A DNA stretch of 64,000 bases from Prado023 sp963818445 (lineage in GTDB: Bacteria > Actinomycetota > Actinomycetes > S36-B12 > CAIYMF01): contig CAWFSG010000020.1 of the NCBI GenBank assembly GCA_963818445.1, positions 62,001-126,000 of the forward strand. Reading direction: 5' to 3'. Below the pieces are notes generated by a model. That model was given only the letters and a program-made list of their open reading frames with translations, did no database searches and was not told the DNA's origin. A program made the position numbers and the translations under genes. Positions 52,022 to 60,366 of the stretch are shown here, one piece after another (position 1 is the first letter of the stretch; the number at the start of each line of letters is the position of its first letter).

Positions 52022-52333
52022 GGGATCGTCGATGCCCCGAAAGCCCCTCGTCAGCTGCTCCTGTTCGCCGCTGGGTGTCGGCGCGGAGAGCGTGACGGTG
52101 CTGTATGGCCGGAAGTGGGCTCGCGGCAGCCCCTGTGTTGCATCGATGGGTGCCGGGGCACTGGACTAGCCATCAGGAGGCGGAAGTGACCAGTACGTCG
52201 TCGGCGCAGGGAGGGAGCAGGCACGGCGCACTTCAGCCCCGCGCCCCCCGGGCACCCTCGTCGCGCTGGTGGTGGCCCGTCACCGCCCGACCGGCCGACG
52301 GATCGTTCAGTGCAGCGATGAGGAGGCCAGGCC
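52022..52333 (+). other. 312-bp gap upstream of the ornithine operon
   Basis: No convincing protein gene lies here. A strong AGGAGG (52175-52180) followed by GTG 52186 opens a frame with the unusual 'SSRWWWPV' stretch that overruns the ord start by 185 bases in another frame; it could be a leader peptide but reads mostly like noise. A TAGCCA element at 52167 may be a -10. I did not recognise a cobalamin riboswitch, although the operon needs adenosylcobalamin. Confidence 0.3.
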
Positions 52334-53374
52334 GTGAGGCAGGTGCGGGTCCTGCAGTGGGGGTTGGGTGCCATGGGTTCGGGCATGGCCCGACTCGCGC
52401 TCGACAAGCCGGGAATGCAGCTGGTCGCTGCGGTCGACTCCCGCCCCGACCTCGTCGGCCGGGACCTCGGCGAGGTGCTCGGACTGGGCCGTCGTCTCGA
52501 GGTCTGCGTCACCGATGACGCTGCGGCGGTGCTGGACCGCACTGCAGTCGACGTCGTGATGATTGCCACGACGTCGTGGGCCCGCGATCAGCTCGCGGAC
52601 CTGCGCACGATCCTGCGGGCCGGGATCAACGTGGTGTCGATCGCCGAGGAGCTGGCCGACGTCGCGGCGCAGAGCCCTGACATCGCTGCGGAGCTCGACG
52701 CGCTGGCAGTCGAGCACGGCGTCTCGGTGGTGGGCGTGGGCGTCAACCCCGGGCTGGTGCTCGACCTGCTGGTCGTGACGCTCACCGCGGGAAGCCACTC
52801 GGTCGAGCGCATCGAGGCATCGCGGGTCAACGATCTCAGCCCGTTCGGCCCCACGGTCATGCGCAGCCAGGGCGTCGGGACCAGCCCCGAGGCCTTCCAC
52901 GCCGGGCTCGCTGATGGCACGATCGTCGGTCATGTCGGGTTCCCCGAGTCGATCCACCTGATCAGCGAGGCGCTCGGGCTGGGCGTGGACCGCGTCGAGC
53001 AGGCCCGGGAGCCGATCATCAGCTCGGTGCGCCGGCAGACGCCGTACATCACCGTGGAGCCGGGCATGGTGGCCGGCTGCGCCCACACCGGGATCGGCTA
53101 CCGCAGAGACACGGAGGTGATCCGGCTCATCCACCCGCAGCAGGTGCACCCGCACCTCGAGCAGCAGGCGACTGGTGACTACATCCACATCCACGGTGTC
53201 CCGGAGGTGCACATGTCGATCCAGCCGGAGGTCGCCGGAGGCCTGGCCACGATCGGGATGGCCGTCAACATGGTCCCCCGCATCCTGGCCGCCACGCCGG
53301 GGCTCAAGCGCGTCATCGACCTGCCCGCGCCCTCGGCGCTGATGGGCCCGAGCGCCTACGAGCGCCGCGCATGA
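52334..53374 (+). CDS. ord: 2,4-diaminopentanoate dehydrogenase
   Basis: This 346-residue NAD(P)-dependent enzyme removes the 4-amino group of (2R,4S)-2,4-diaminopentanoate to give 2-amino-4-ketopentanoate and ammonia. It has 'VRVLQWGLGAMGSGMARLAL' as dinucleotide site and a diaminopimelate-dehydrogenase-like second domain ('GVSVVGVGVNPGLVLDLLVV'), as in the clostridial Ord protein. GAGGAGG precedes GTG 52334. It is the first of seven genes in the order known from Clostridium sticklandii ornithine catabolism, and its stop overlaps ortA (ATGA). Confidence 0.92.
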   Translation: MRQVRVLQWGLGAMGSGMARLALDKPGMQLVAAVDSRPDLVGRDLGEVLGLGRRLEVCVTDDAAAVLDRTAVDVVMIATTSWARDQLADLRTILRAGINVVSIAEELADVAAQSPDIAAELDALAVEHGVSVVGVGVNPGLVLDLLVVTLTAGSHSVERIEASRVNDLSPFGPTVMRSQGVGTSPEAFHAGLADGTIVGHVGFPESIHLISEALGLGVDRVEQAREPIISSVRRQTPYITVEPGMVAGCAHTGIGYRRDTEVIRLIHPQQVHPHLEQQATGDYIHIHGVPEVHMSIQPEVAGGLATIGMAVNMVPRILAATPGLKRVIDLPAPSALMGPSAYERRA

Positions 53375-53691
53375 CCCCCGCCGTGCACGAACCCCGCGAG
53401 GTCCACATGAGCGTCGTTGCGGCAGGCACGTGGGTCGAGCTGGAGCGGATCGTGCTGGAGGTCGGGGAGCGTGCCCCTGGCCTTCCCGCCGACACCGCTG
53501 CCGTGCCCCTGGTGCTGCGGGTCTCCGGATTCCTGCTGGAGCCGGCCGAGGTCGGCGCGCCAGCCCGCGTGCGGACGCTCATCGGACGCGAGCAGGAAGG
53601 CCGCCTGCGAGTGGTCAACCCCAGCTACTCCCACAGCTTCGGCGACACCGTGGCCGAGCTGCTGACCATCGGGACCCGGGCGGAGCGATGA
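53371..53691 (+). CDS. ortA: 2-amino-4-ketopentanoate thiolase, alpha subunit
   Basis: This is a 106-residue small subunit of the PLP-dependent thiolase that splits 2-amino-4-ketopentanoate with CoA into alanine and acetyl-CoA. The sequence 'GTWVELERIVLEVGERAPGL', 'PLVLRVSGFLLEPAEVGAPA' and 'VNPSYSHSFGDTVAELLTIG' follows the clostridial OrtA pattern. ATG 53371 overlaps the ord stop; ATG 53407 is an alternative closer to the usual length. The stop overlaps ortB (ATGA). Confidence 0.9.
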   Translation: MTPAVHEPREVHMSVVAAGTWVELERIVLEVGERAPGLPADTAAVPLVLRVSGFLLEPAEVGAPARVRTLIGREQEGRLRVVNPSYSHSFGDTVAELLTIGTRAER

Positions 53692-55172
53692 GCGCGCCGA
53701 CCACGCCCAGCAACCGGCCGGGAGCGTCCTATGCCGAGGTGCTGGCGCGACGCAACGAGATCATGAAGGCCTCGCTCGGGATCGACTACGACGCCCTGGT
53801 CACCAGCCCGATCGCCTTCGACTACGACACCATGATGGCGCAGACGGACTACACCCTCGAGGACATCGCGCGGATCCAGCGCGAGACCAAGGTCGGGGAC
53901 ACCCCGCTCTACGAGCTGACGAACCTGACCGACGCCGTCCGCAGGACCTGCCAGCCCGGGCGAGGGGCCCGGATCCTGCTCAAGGACGAGGCGGCCAACG
54001 CCTCGGGCAGCTTCAAGGCCCGCCGGGCCTCCATCAGCGCCTTCGAGGCCCGCCGCCGGGGCTACGCCGGGATGGTGGTGGCCACGAGTGGGAACTACGG
54101 GGCCGCGGCCGCCTCCCAGGCGGCGCAACGCGGGTTGGCCTGCATCGTCGTGCAGGAGGTCTATGACAGCCAGGGAGTCGGGCAGCCCGAGATCGTGGAG
54201 AAGGGCCGCGCCTGCGAGGCGTACGGCGCGGAGGTGCTCAAGCTCACCGTGGGGCCCGAGCTGTTCTACGTGCTGCTGACGACCTTGGAGGAGACCGGCT
54301 TCTTCAACGCCAGCCTCTACACCCCGTTCGGGATCCGCGGCATCGAGACGCTCGGTCAGGAGGTCGGGGCGGAGGTGACGGCGCGCTTCGGGCGGCAGCC
54401 CGACGTCGTGGTCGTCACCCATGCCGGCGGCGGCAACGTGACGGGGACCGCGCGTGGGCTGGCGGCGGCCGGCTGCTCGGCCACCCGGGTCGTGGCATGC
54501 TCGGTCGACCTCGCGGGCCTGCACATGGCCTCGGACCACGACTTCAACCGCAAGTCCTTCACCACCGGGCACACCGGGTTCGGCGTCCCGTTCGCCACGT
54601 GGCCCGACCGGGTCGACGTGCCGCGCAACGCCGCCCGGTCGTTGCGCTACATGGACGGCTACGAGCTGGTCACCCAGGGCGAGGTGTTCTACGTGACCGA
54701 GCTGCTGACCAAGCTGGAGGGCATCGAGCGGGGACCGGCGGGCAACACCAGCCTGACCGCTGCCGTCAGCCTCGCCCGCCAGCTCGACGAGGACCAGATC
54801 GTCGTGGTGCAGGAGACTGAGTACACCGGCGCCGGCAAGCACCACAACAGCCAGCTCGCATTCGCCCGGCAGCGGGGCATCGAGGTCCGTCGTGGGGATC
54901 CGCGCGAGAACGTGCCGGGCCGGGCCATCGTGATCCCCGAGCGCCTGGACCAGGTGCGCACGACCCCCCAGGACCTGGACCGGCTGCGCCGCTCGTACCT
55001 GCGAAACGCCGCAGACCGCCATCCCGTGGCGCAGTGGAGCGAGACTGACGTGGCCTTCCTCGCCGCCGATCTCAAGGTCACCCCGGACTGGGTCCGGGGC
55101 CACCTGCCCGAGCTCGAGGAGCCCGCCGGGCCCGCCGGATCCCCGCGCGGGACGGAGCGTCCCGATGACTGA
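53688..55172 (+). CDS. ortB: 2-amino-4-ketopentanoate thiolase, beta subunit (PLP)
   Basis: The 494-residue protein belongs to fold-type II PLP enzymes related to threonine synthase. The PLP lysine is in 'NASGSFKARRASIS', the phosphate-binding region in 'THAGGGNVTGTARGLA', and 'VVATSGNYGAAAASQAAQRG' is also typical. With OrtA it produces acetyl-CoA and alanine, the step where carbon from ornithine enters central metabolism. ATG 53688 overlaps the ortA stop, and its end overlaps oraS by 8 bases. Confidence 0.92.
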   Translation: MSAPTTPSNRPGASYAEVLARRNEIMKASLGIDYDALVTSPIAFDYDTMMAQTDYTLEDIARIQRETKVGDTPLYELTNLTDAVRRTCQPGRGARILLKDEAANASGSFKARRASISAFEARRRGYAGMVVATSGNYGAAAASQAAQRGLACIVVQEVYDSQGVGQPEIVEKGRACEAYGAEVLKLTVGPELFYVLLTTLEETGFFNASLYTPFGIRGIETLGQEVGAEVTARFGRQPDVVVVTHAGGGNVTGTARGLAAAGCSATRVVACSVDLAGLHMASDHDFNRKSFTTGHTGFGVPFATWPDRVDVPRNAARSLRYMDGYELVTQGEVFYVTELLTKLEGIERGPAGNTSLTAAVSLARQLDEDQIVVVQETEYTGAGKHHNSQLAFARQRGIEVRRGDPRENVPGRAIVIPERLDQVRTTPQDLDRLRRSYLRNAADRHPVAQWSETDVAFLAADLKVTPDWVRGHLPELEEPAGPAGSPRGTERPDD

Positions 55173-55593
55173 CGACGAGCGTCTGGCACGTCTGGAGCTG
55201 AGGCTCCGGGCACTCGATGAACTCCCGGACGAGGAGCTCAAGCAGCTGTTCTGGTCGCTGTGCGAGCAGGTGGTGGAGCCGATGGTGGACCTCGCGCGCA
55301 CCCACACCTCACCGTCCATCGAGCGTTCGGTGCTGCTGCGGATGGGCATCGACAGCGTGTCCAGCCAGGGGGTGGTCAGCACCATCCACGACGCAGGGCT
55401 GCTCGGCAAGGGCGCCGGCCATGTACTGCTGCGCCTGGCGCGACGCCAGGGCACCGACGTCCGCGCCGCGGCCGCAGCGGTTCTGGCCGACCCGACGGTG
55501 CTGGACGGGCTGTTCGAGGAGGCGTCAGGCCCGCGCGGTGCGGCCACCGCGCCGGGGGAGACCCCACCCGGCCAGGAGAGTGGTCATGCCTGA
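55165..55593 (+). CDS. oraS: D-ornithine 4,5-aminomutase S subunit
   Basis: This is a 142-residue, mostly helical small subunit. 'LDELPDEELKQLFWSLCEQV' and 'SPSIERSVLLRMGIDSVSSQ' resemble clostridial OraS, and 'GLLGKGAGHVLLRLARRQG' follows. OraS is needed for assembly of the large B12/PLP subunit. It overlaps both ortB and oraE, so the subunits are made together. The last 20 residues are a variable tail. Confidence 0.9.
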   Translation: MTDDERLARLELRLRALDELPDEELKQLFWSLCEQVVEPMVDLARTHTSPSIERSVLLRMGIDSVSSQGVVSTIHDAGLLGKGAGHVLLRLARRQGTDVRAAAAAVLADPTVLDGLFEEASGPRGAATAPGETPPGQESGHA

Positions 55594-57814
55594 GCACCCG
55601 GCGCTGGACCCCCAGGTCAAGCTCGACATCGACGCCATCCTGACCGACCTGGCCTCCTACCGACCCTCCCGGCGGGGGTGGGTCTGGCGGGCGGTCCCGG
55701 AGGGTGGCGTCCGCATGGGCCCGTTCACCTACCGCGACATGTCCGCCCCGCTCGGCCGGGGCATCGGCCTGCCCGCCTCGGAGTACTTCGAGCACGTGGA
55801 CCCGCAGCCCAGCGCCGTGGTCACGACCGAGATCGCGTCCGGCCGGTTCGAGGACGACCTGCGCCGGATGCGGATGGCGGCCTGGCACGGTGCGGACCAC
55901 ATCATGGTCATCCGCACGACCGGCCAGAGCCACATCGACGGGCTGCTGGAGGGCACGCCCGAGGGCACCGGCGGCGTGCCGATCACCCGCAAGCAGATCC
56001 GGGCCAGCCGCAAGGCGCTGGACCTCATCGAGGCCGAGGTCGGCCGCCCGATCAACTTCCACAGCTACGTGTCCGGGGTGGCCGGGCCGGAGGTGGCCGT
56101 CCTCTTCGCCGAGGAGGGCGTCAACGGCGCGCACCAGGACCCGCAGTACAACGTGCTGTACCGCAACATCAACATGTACCGGTCGTTCGTCGACGCCGCC
56201 GAGGCCAAGCGCGTCATGGTCGGCGCCGGGATCCTGCAGATCGACGGGGCGCACAACGCCAACGCGACCGCGCGGGCCGGCTGGCTGGTCCTGCCCGAGC
56301 TCATGGTCCAGCACGGCATCAACTGCGCCTTCTCGCTGGCCTGCGGGATGCCCAAGGAGCTCATCGGCCTGTCCACCGTCCCCCCGAACGCGCCGCCCGC
56401 CCCGAAGCTCTGGTACGACCTGCCCTACGCGGTCGCGCTGCGCGACTTCTTCACCGGCTACCGGATCCGGGCCCAGCAGAACACCCGCTACATCGAGTCC
56501 GACGTCGAGGAGGCCGTGCGCACGCACACCATCGACACGCTGATCTCGATCCTCACCGGCGCCGACATCCAGAGCACGATCACCCCCGACGAGGGCCGCA
56601 ACGTCCCCTGGCACTACAACAACATCCGCGCGGTGCAGACCGTCAAGCAGACGTGGGCAGCACTGGACGGCATCGGCGAGCTGGTGACGCTCAACCGCTC
56701 CGGACCGCTCGGGACGATGGTCCGCGACATCCAGGCGCGGGCGGTGGTGTTCCTCGAGGAGATCCTCGAGTCCGGCGGCTACTTCGCCGCGGTCGAGGCC
56801 GGCTTCTTCGTCGACTCGGCGCAGTACCCCGAGCGCCACGGCGACGGGATCGCCCGGGAGGGTCACGGTGGAGTCGCGGCGGGCACCCTCGTGCCCCGCG
56901 ACCCGGACTACCTGGCCCCCGTCTGCGACCACTTCGGCGACAACGCCCTGCCGGAGGGCCTGTCACGCGCCTGCGACCCGATCGGTGGCTGCACGCTGTG
57001 CGACCCGTCGAAGATCGTCTACATCGACGAGCTGGACCCCGAGGACAGCGTCGAGCGCCGGCTGGCCCAGACGCTGCCGTACCGCACCGGGGAGCTGATC
57101 CGACCTGAGGCGGAGTGGGCCGGCGACGGCGTCGTGCTCCTGCAGCTGATGATCCCCGACGACGAGGACCACGCCCGCGCGGCGGCGCTGCAGATCGCCC
57201 GGCGGATGGGGCTGGCCGATCCCGAGGTGGTCAACCTCGGGGTCCTGCACCCGGCCGAGGGATGCTTCGTCGAGGTGAAGGGCACGGTCACGACCGACAT
57301 CCGGCGCTCCGACCTGGTGATCCCCCCGAAGGAGGTCCTGCTCTCCGAGGACGAGCTGCGGGCTGCGGTCAGGGCCACCGGCCTCACCGTGGTGGCCGGC
57401 ACCGTGGGCGAGGACGAGCACAGCGTCGGCCTGCGCGAGATCCTCGACATCAAGCACGGCGGGATCGAGAAGTACGGGGTCAAGTACCACTACCTGGGTA
57501 CGTCTGTGCCGTTGGGAAAGCTGGTCGATGCCGCGATCGAGACCGGCGCCCACGCGATCCTGATGTCGACGATCATCAGCCACAACGACGTGCATCGCAC
57601 GATGATGCGCAGGCTGGCCGAGCTGTGCCAGGAGCGGGGGATCCGCGACCGGATGATCCTCGTCGCCGGGGGAACGCAGGTCAGCCCCGACATGGCCGCC
57701 GAGACCGGCATGGACGCAACCTTCGGTCGCGGCACCAAGGGCATCGACGTGGTGAACGCCCTCGTGAAGGCCCTGCGCGCACGGGGCGTCGACACGGGGA
57801 CCGGGATCGGATGA
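55586..57814 (+). CDS. oraE: D-ornithine 4,5-aminomutase E subunit (adenosylcobalamin and PLP)
   Basis: The 742-residue enzyme moves the terminal amino group of D-ornithine to C4, giving 2,4-diaminopentanoate. The N-terminal TIM-barrel half contains 'TTGQSHIDGLLEGTPEGTGG' and 'NFHSYVSGVAGPEVAVLFAE'. The C-terminal cobalamin domain has the base-off motif D-x-H-x-x-G in 'EDEHSVGLREI', followed by 'KHGGIEKYGVKYHYLGTSVP', which should contain the PLP lysine, and 'ILVAGGTQVSPDMAAETGMD'. The start ATG 55586 overlaps oraS. The organism must make or import cobalamin. Confidence 0.95.
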   Translation: MPEHPALDPQVKLDIDAILTDLASYRPSRRGWVWRAVPEGGVRMGPFTYRDMSAPLGRGIGLPASEYFEHVDPQPSAVVTTEIASGRFEDDLRRMRMAAWHGADHIMVIRTTGQSHIDGLLEGTPEGTGGVPITRKQIRASRKALDLIEAEVGRPINFHSYVSGVAGPEVAVLFAEEGVNGAHQDPQYNVLYRNINMYRSFVDAAEAKRVMVGAGILQIDGAHNANATARAGWLVLPELMVQHGINCAFSLACGMPKELIGLSTVPPNAPPAPKLWYDLPYAVALRDFFTGYRIRAQQNTRYIESDVEEAVRTHTIDTLISILTGADIQSTITPDEGRNVPWHYNNIRAVQTVKQTWAALDGIGELVTLNRSGPLGTMVRDIQARAVVFLEEILESGGYFAAVEAGFFVDSAQYPERHGDGIAREGHGGVAAGTLVPRDPDYLAPVCDHFGDNALPEGLSRACDPIGGCTLCDPSKIVYIDELDPEDSVERRLAQTLPYRTGELIRPEAEWAGDGVVLLQLMIPDDEDHARAAALQIARRMGLADPEVVNLGVLHPAEGCFVEVKGTVTTDIRRSDLVIPPKEVLLSEDELRAAVRATGLTVVAGTVGEDEHSVGLREILDIKHGGIEKYGVKYHYLGTSVPLGKLVDAAIETGAHAILMSTIISHNDVHRTMMRRLAELCQERGIRDRMILVAGGTQVSPDMAAETGMDATFGRGTKGIDVVNALVKALRARGVDTGTGIG

Positions 57815-59172
57815 CGATCGACGCGCTGGTCCTCGAGGTGGGCTCCACGATCACCAAGGCCAACGGCTTCCGCAGGAGCACCGACGGGTGCCTGGACCAT
57901 GTCGCCCAGGGCTTCGCCCCGACCAGCGTCGAGGCGGGGGACGTCGGGGTCGGGGTGGATGCGGCGGTGGCCCATCTGCAGGACTCCAGCGGGCTGTCGG
58001 CAGCGGACGCGGAGGTCTTCGTCAACAGCTCGGCGGCCGGGGGGCTGCGGATGACCGTCCACGGCCTCACGATGGGCATGACCGCCCGGGCTGCCCGCGA
58101 GGCGGCTCTCGGGGCGGGGGCGATCGTGTCACTGGTCACCGCCGGACGGCTGGGCCGCGACGACATCGAGCAGATCCGCGCGCTCGACCCGAGCATGGTC
58201 CTGCTGGCCGGGGGAGTCGACCACGGCGACCGGGAGGTCGTCCTGGCCAACGCGCGGGCCCTGGCCGGCTCCGGGGTGCGCGGGCCGGTCCTGTACGCGG
58301 GGAACGTCGCCGTCCAGCGGGCGGTGCGCAGCATCTTCGAGGACTCCGGCATCGAGCTGGTGGTCACGGACAACGTGTTCCCCGACATCGATGAGCTGGC
58401 CGTGGAGCCAGTCCGTGCACTGGTGCACGAGGAGTTCAACCGGCACATCGTGCACGCGCCCGGGATGGCCCGGCTGGCGGCCCTCTCCGAGTGGCGGATC
58501 CTGCCCACGCCCGGTGCGGTCCTGCTCGGTGCGGAGCTGTTCGCCGACGAGGTCGGGGACTGCCTCGTCGTCGACGTCGGTGGGGCCACGACCGACGTCC
58601 ACAGCGTCACCGACGGCAGCCCGGAGTGGACCGCCCGGGCCATCGACCCGGAGCCGCGCGCCAAGCGCACCGTCGAGGGCGACCTCGGCGTGTTCGTCAA
58701 TGCGCACAACATCGCCGAGCTCGCCGGGGGTGCGGACTGGTCGGCTGACCTGGCGGACCTGGCTGCCGTGCCGATCACCGAGCGCCAGCGCCAGCTGACC
58801 CGTGAGCTGTGCGCATTCGCGGTCACCACCGCTACCCAGCGCCATGCCGGCGTGGTGAGCGAGCACTACACCCCCAGCGGCCGGAGGCAGGTCGTCCGCG
58901 GGCGGGACCTGACGGCCGTGCGGTGGGTGGTCGGCACCGGCGGAGCCCTGACCCGGGTGCCCGGCGGCCGGGAGATCCTGCGCTCCATCTGCCGTGGCCC
59001 CGGGAAGCACCTGCTCCCCCCGCCGGAGGCCCGGATCCTCATCGACCGGGACTACCGCTTCTCCGCCCTGGGCACCCTGGCCCAGGCGCACCCGGACGAG
59101 GTCCGGGCCACCTTCCGGCGGTGGGTGGCCGATGAACGGTCGCGCCAGCCGGATGACCCGATCCCATCCTGA
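57811..59172 (+). CDS. MutL-like ASKHA ATPase, probable aminomutase reactivating factor
   Basis: This 453-residue protein of the glutamate-mutase MutL family has 'ALVLEVGSTITKANGFRRST' as phosphate-1 loop, 'LVVDVGGATTDVHSVTDG' as second nucleotide loop and 'VVGTGGALTRVPGGREIL'. The family exchanges damaged cobalamin in B12-dependent mutases using ATP. Its position between oraE and orr, with an ATGA overlap to oraE, points to OraSE as the client. It is named for the clostridial gene, not DNA-repair MutL. Confidence 0.9.
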   Translation: MTIDALVLEVGSTITKANGFRRSTDGCLDHVAQGFAPTSVEAGDVGVGVDAAVAHLQDSSGLSAADAEVFVNSSAAGGLRMTVHGLTMGMTARAAREAALGAGAIVSLVTAGRLGRDDIEQIRALDPSMVLLAGGVDHGDREVVLANARALAGSGVRGPVLYAGNVAVQRAVRSIFEDSGIELVVTDNVFPDIDELAVEPVRALVHEEFNRHIVHAPGMARLAALSEWRILPTPGAVLLGAELFADEVGDCLVVDVGGATTDVHSVTDGSPEWTARAIDPEPRAKRTVEGDLGVFVNAHNIAELAGGADWSADLADLAAVPITERQRQLTRELCAFAVTTATQRHAGVVSEHYTPSGRRQVVRGRDLTAVRWVVGTGGALTRVPGGREILRSICRGPGKHLLPPPEARILIDRDYRFSALGTLAQAHPDEVRATFRRWVADERSRQPDDPIPS

Positions 59173-59190
59173 CCACGAAACGAGCCAGCC

Positions 59191-60270
59191 ATGTTCATCC
59201 GCACGCCGCGACTGGAGATCTACGTCGACCGGATCGAGGCCAATGCCCGCAGCATCATCGAGCTGTGCCGCCAGCATGGGGTCCAGGTCGCGTGCGTCAC
59301 CAAGGTGATGGGCTCGCACCCGGCCCTGCTGCACGCATTGGAGAACGCGGGAGCCGACATGATCGGCGACTCCCGCGTGTCGAACCTCGAGTCGATCAGC
59401 AACACCGGCCTGGCCGTCCCGACGATGATGCTGCGACCGCCGGCTCCCAGCCATGTCGCCGACGTGGTCCGCTGCGCCGACTACTCCCTGAACTCCTCGG
59501 CGCGGACCGTGGAGCTGCTCAGCGAGGCGGCGCAGTTGACCGGTCGCGAGCACAAGGTCGTCATCATGGTGGACGTCGGGGACCTGCGGGAGGGGATCTG
59601 GCCGGACCGCGTGGTGTCCGTCGTCCGGCAGGTGGCCCGGCTGCCGCGCATCGAGGTGGTCGGGCTCGGGACCAACCTCGCGTGCTTCGGTGGGGTGATC
59701 CCGGACACCGAGCACATGCAGCAGCTCATCGACCTCCGAGATGAGTGCCGCGAGGCGACCGACCTGCCGCTGGACCTGCTCTCGGGGGGCAACAGCGCGA
59801 ACCTGCCCCTGCTGGCCGACGGTGGCCTGCCCCCGGAGATCAACCACCTGCGCATCGGCGAGTCGATCACGCTGGGCCGCAACGTCATCGACCGGACGCC
59901 GTGGCCCGGGACGCGGCAGGACACCTTCCGGGTCGTGGCCGAGGTCATCGAGGTGGAGCGCAAGCCGTCGATCCCGATCGGCCGGCGAAGCCAGGACGCC
60001 TTCGGTGGTCAGGCCACCTTCGTGGACCGGGGGGTCCGCACGCGCGCGATCTGCAACATCGGGCGCCAGGACGTCGTCGTGGATGGTGTCACGCCCGTGG
60101 ACCCGGGGATGATCGTGCTCGGCGGGAGCAGCGATCACCTCATCATCGACGTCGAGCAGGCCGCGGAGGAGGTGCGGACCGGGTCGGAGATCGCGTTCAT
60201 CCCCAGCTACGGATCCCTGCTGGCGGCCACCACCTCGCCCTACGTGCAGAAGGTGGTGCTGCGCGGCTGA
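59191..60270 (+). CDS. orr: ornithine racemase (alanine racemase fold-type III PLP enzyme)
   Basis: This is a 359-residue PLP-dependent racemase: PLP lysine in 'VACVTKVMGSHPALLHALEN', 'MIGDSRVSNLESISNTGLAV' and 'LSGGNSANLPLL'. These blocks match clostridial ornithine racemase and differ from standard alanine racemase. It should supply D-ornithine from the L form for OraSE. It follows the MutL-like gene by 18 bp and ends the operon before a hairpin. Confidence 0.92.
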   Translation: MFIRTPRLEIYVDRIEANARSIIELCRQHGVQVACVTKVMGSHPALLHALENAGADMIGDSRVSNLESISNTGLAVPTMMLRPPAPSHVADVVRCADYSLNSSARTVELLSEAAQLTGREHKVVIMVDVGDLREGIWPDRVVSVVRQVARLPRIEVVGLGTNLACFGGVIPDTEHMQQLIDLRDECREATDLPLDLLSGGNSANLPLLADGGLPPEINHLRIGESITLGRNVIDRTPWPGTRQDTFRVVAEVIEVERKPSIPIGRRSQDAFGGQATFVDRGVRTRAICNIGRQDVVVDGVTPVDPGMIVLGGSSDHLIIDVEQAAEEVRTGSEIAFIPSYGSLLAATTSPYVQKVVLRG

Positions 60271-60329
60271 GGCCACGACCCCGCCATGACGACGACCTCG
60301 GTCCCGCTCCCACGCCAGCCCCGGGGCAC

Positions 60330-60348
60330 TCGGCCGGGGTACGGCCGA
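60330..60348. terminator. hairpin between convergent orr and E2 genes
   Basis: TCGGCCG and CGGCCGA form a perfect 7-bp stem with the loop GGGTA. It lies in the 96-bp gap between the ends of the ornithine operon and the 2-oxoacid dehydrogenase operon, suiting bidirectional termination. Confidence 0.5.
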
Positions 60349-60366
60349 AAGGCCCCCACGCCGATC

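Noticed and set aside
52022..52333. Cobalamin riboswitch before the aminomutase operon
   Set aside because: I could not find the conserved B12-box-like core; proximity to a B12 enzyme alone is not evidence.
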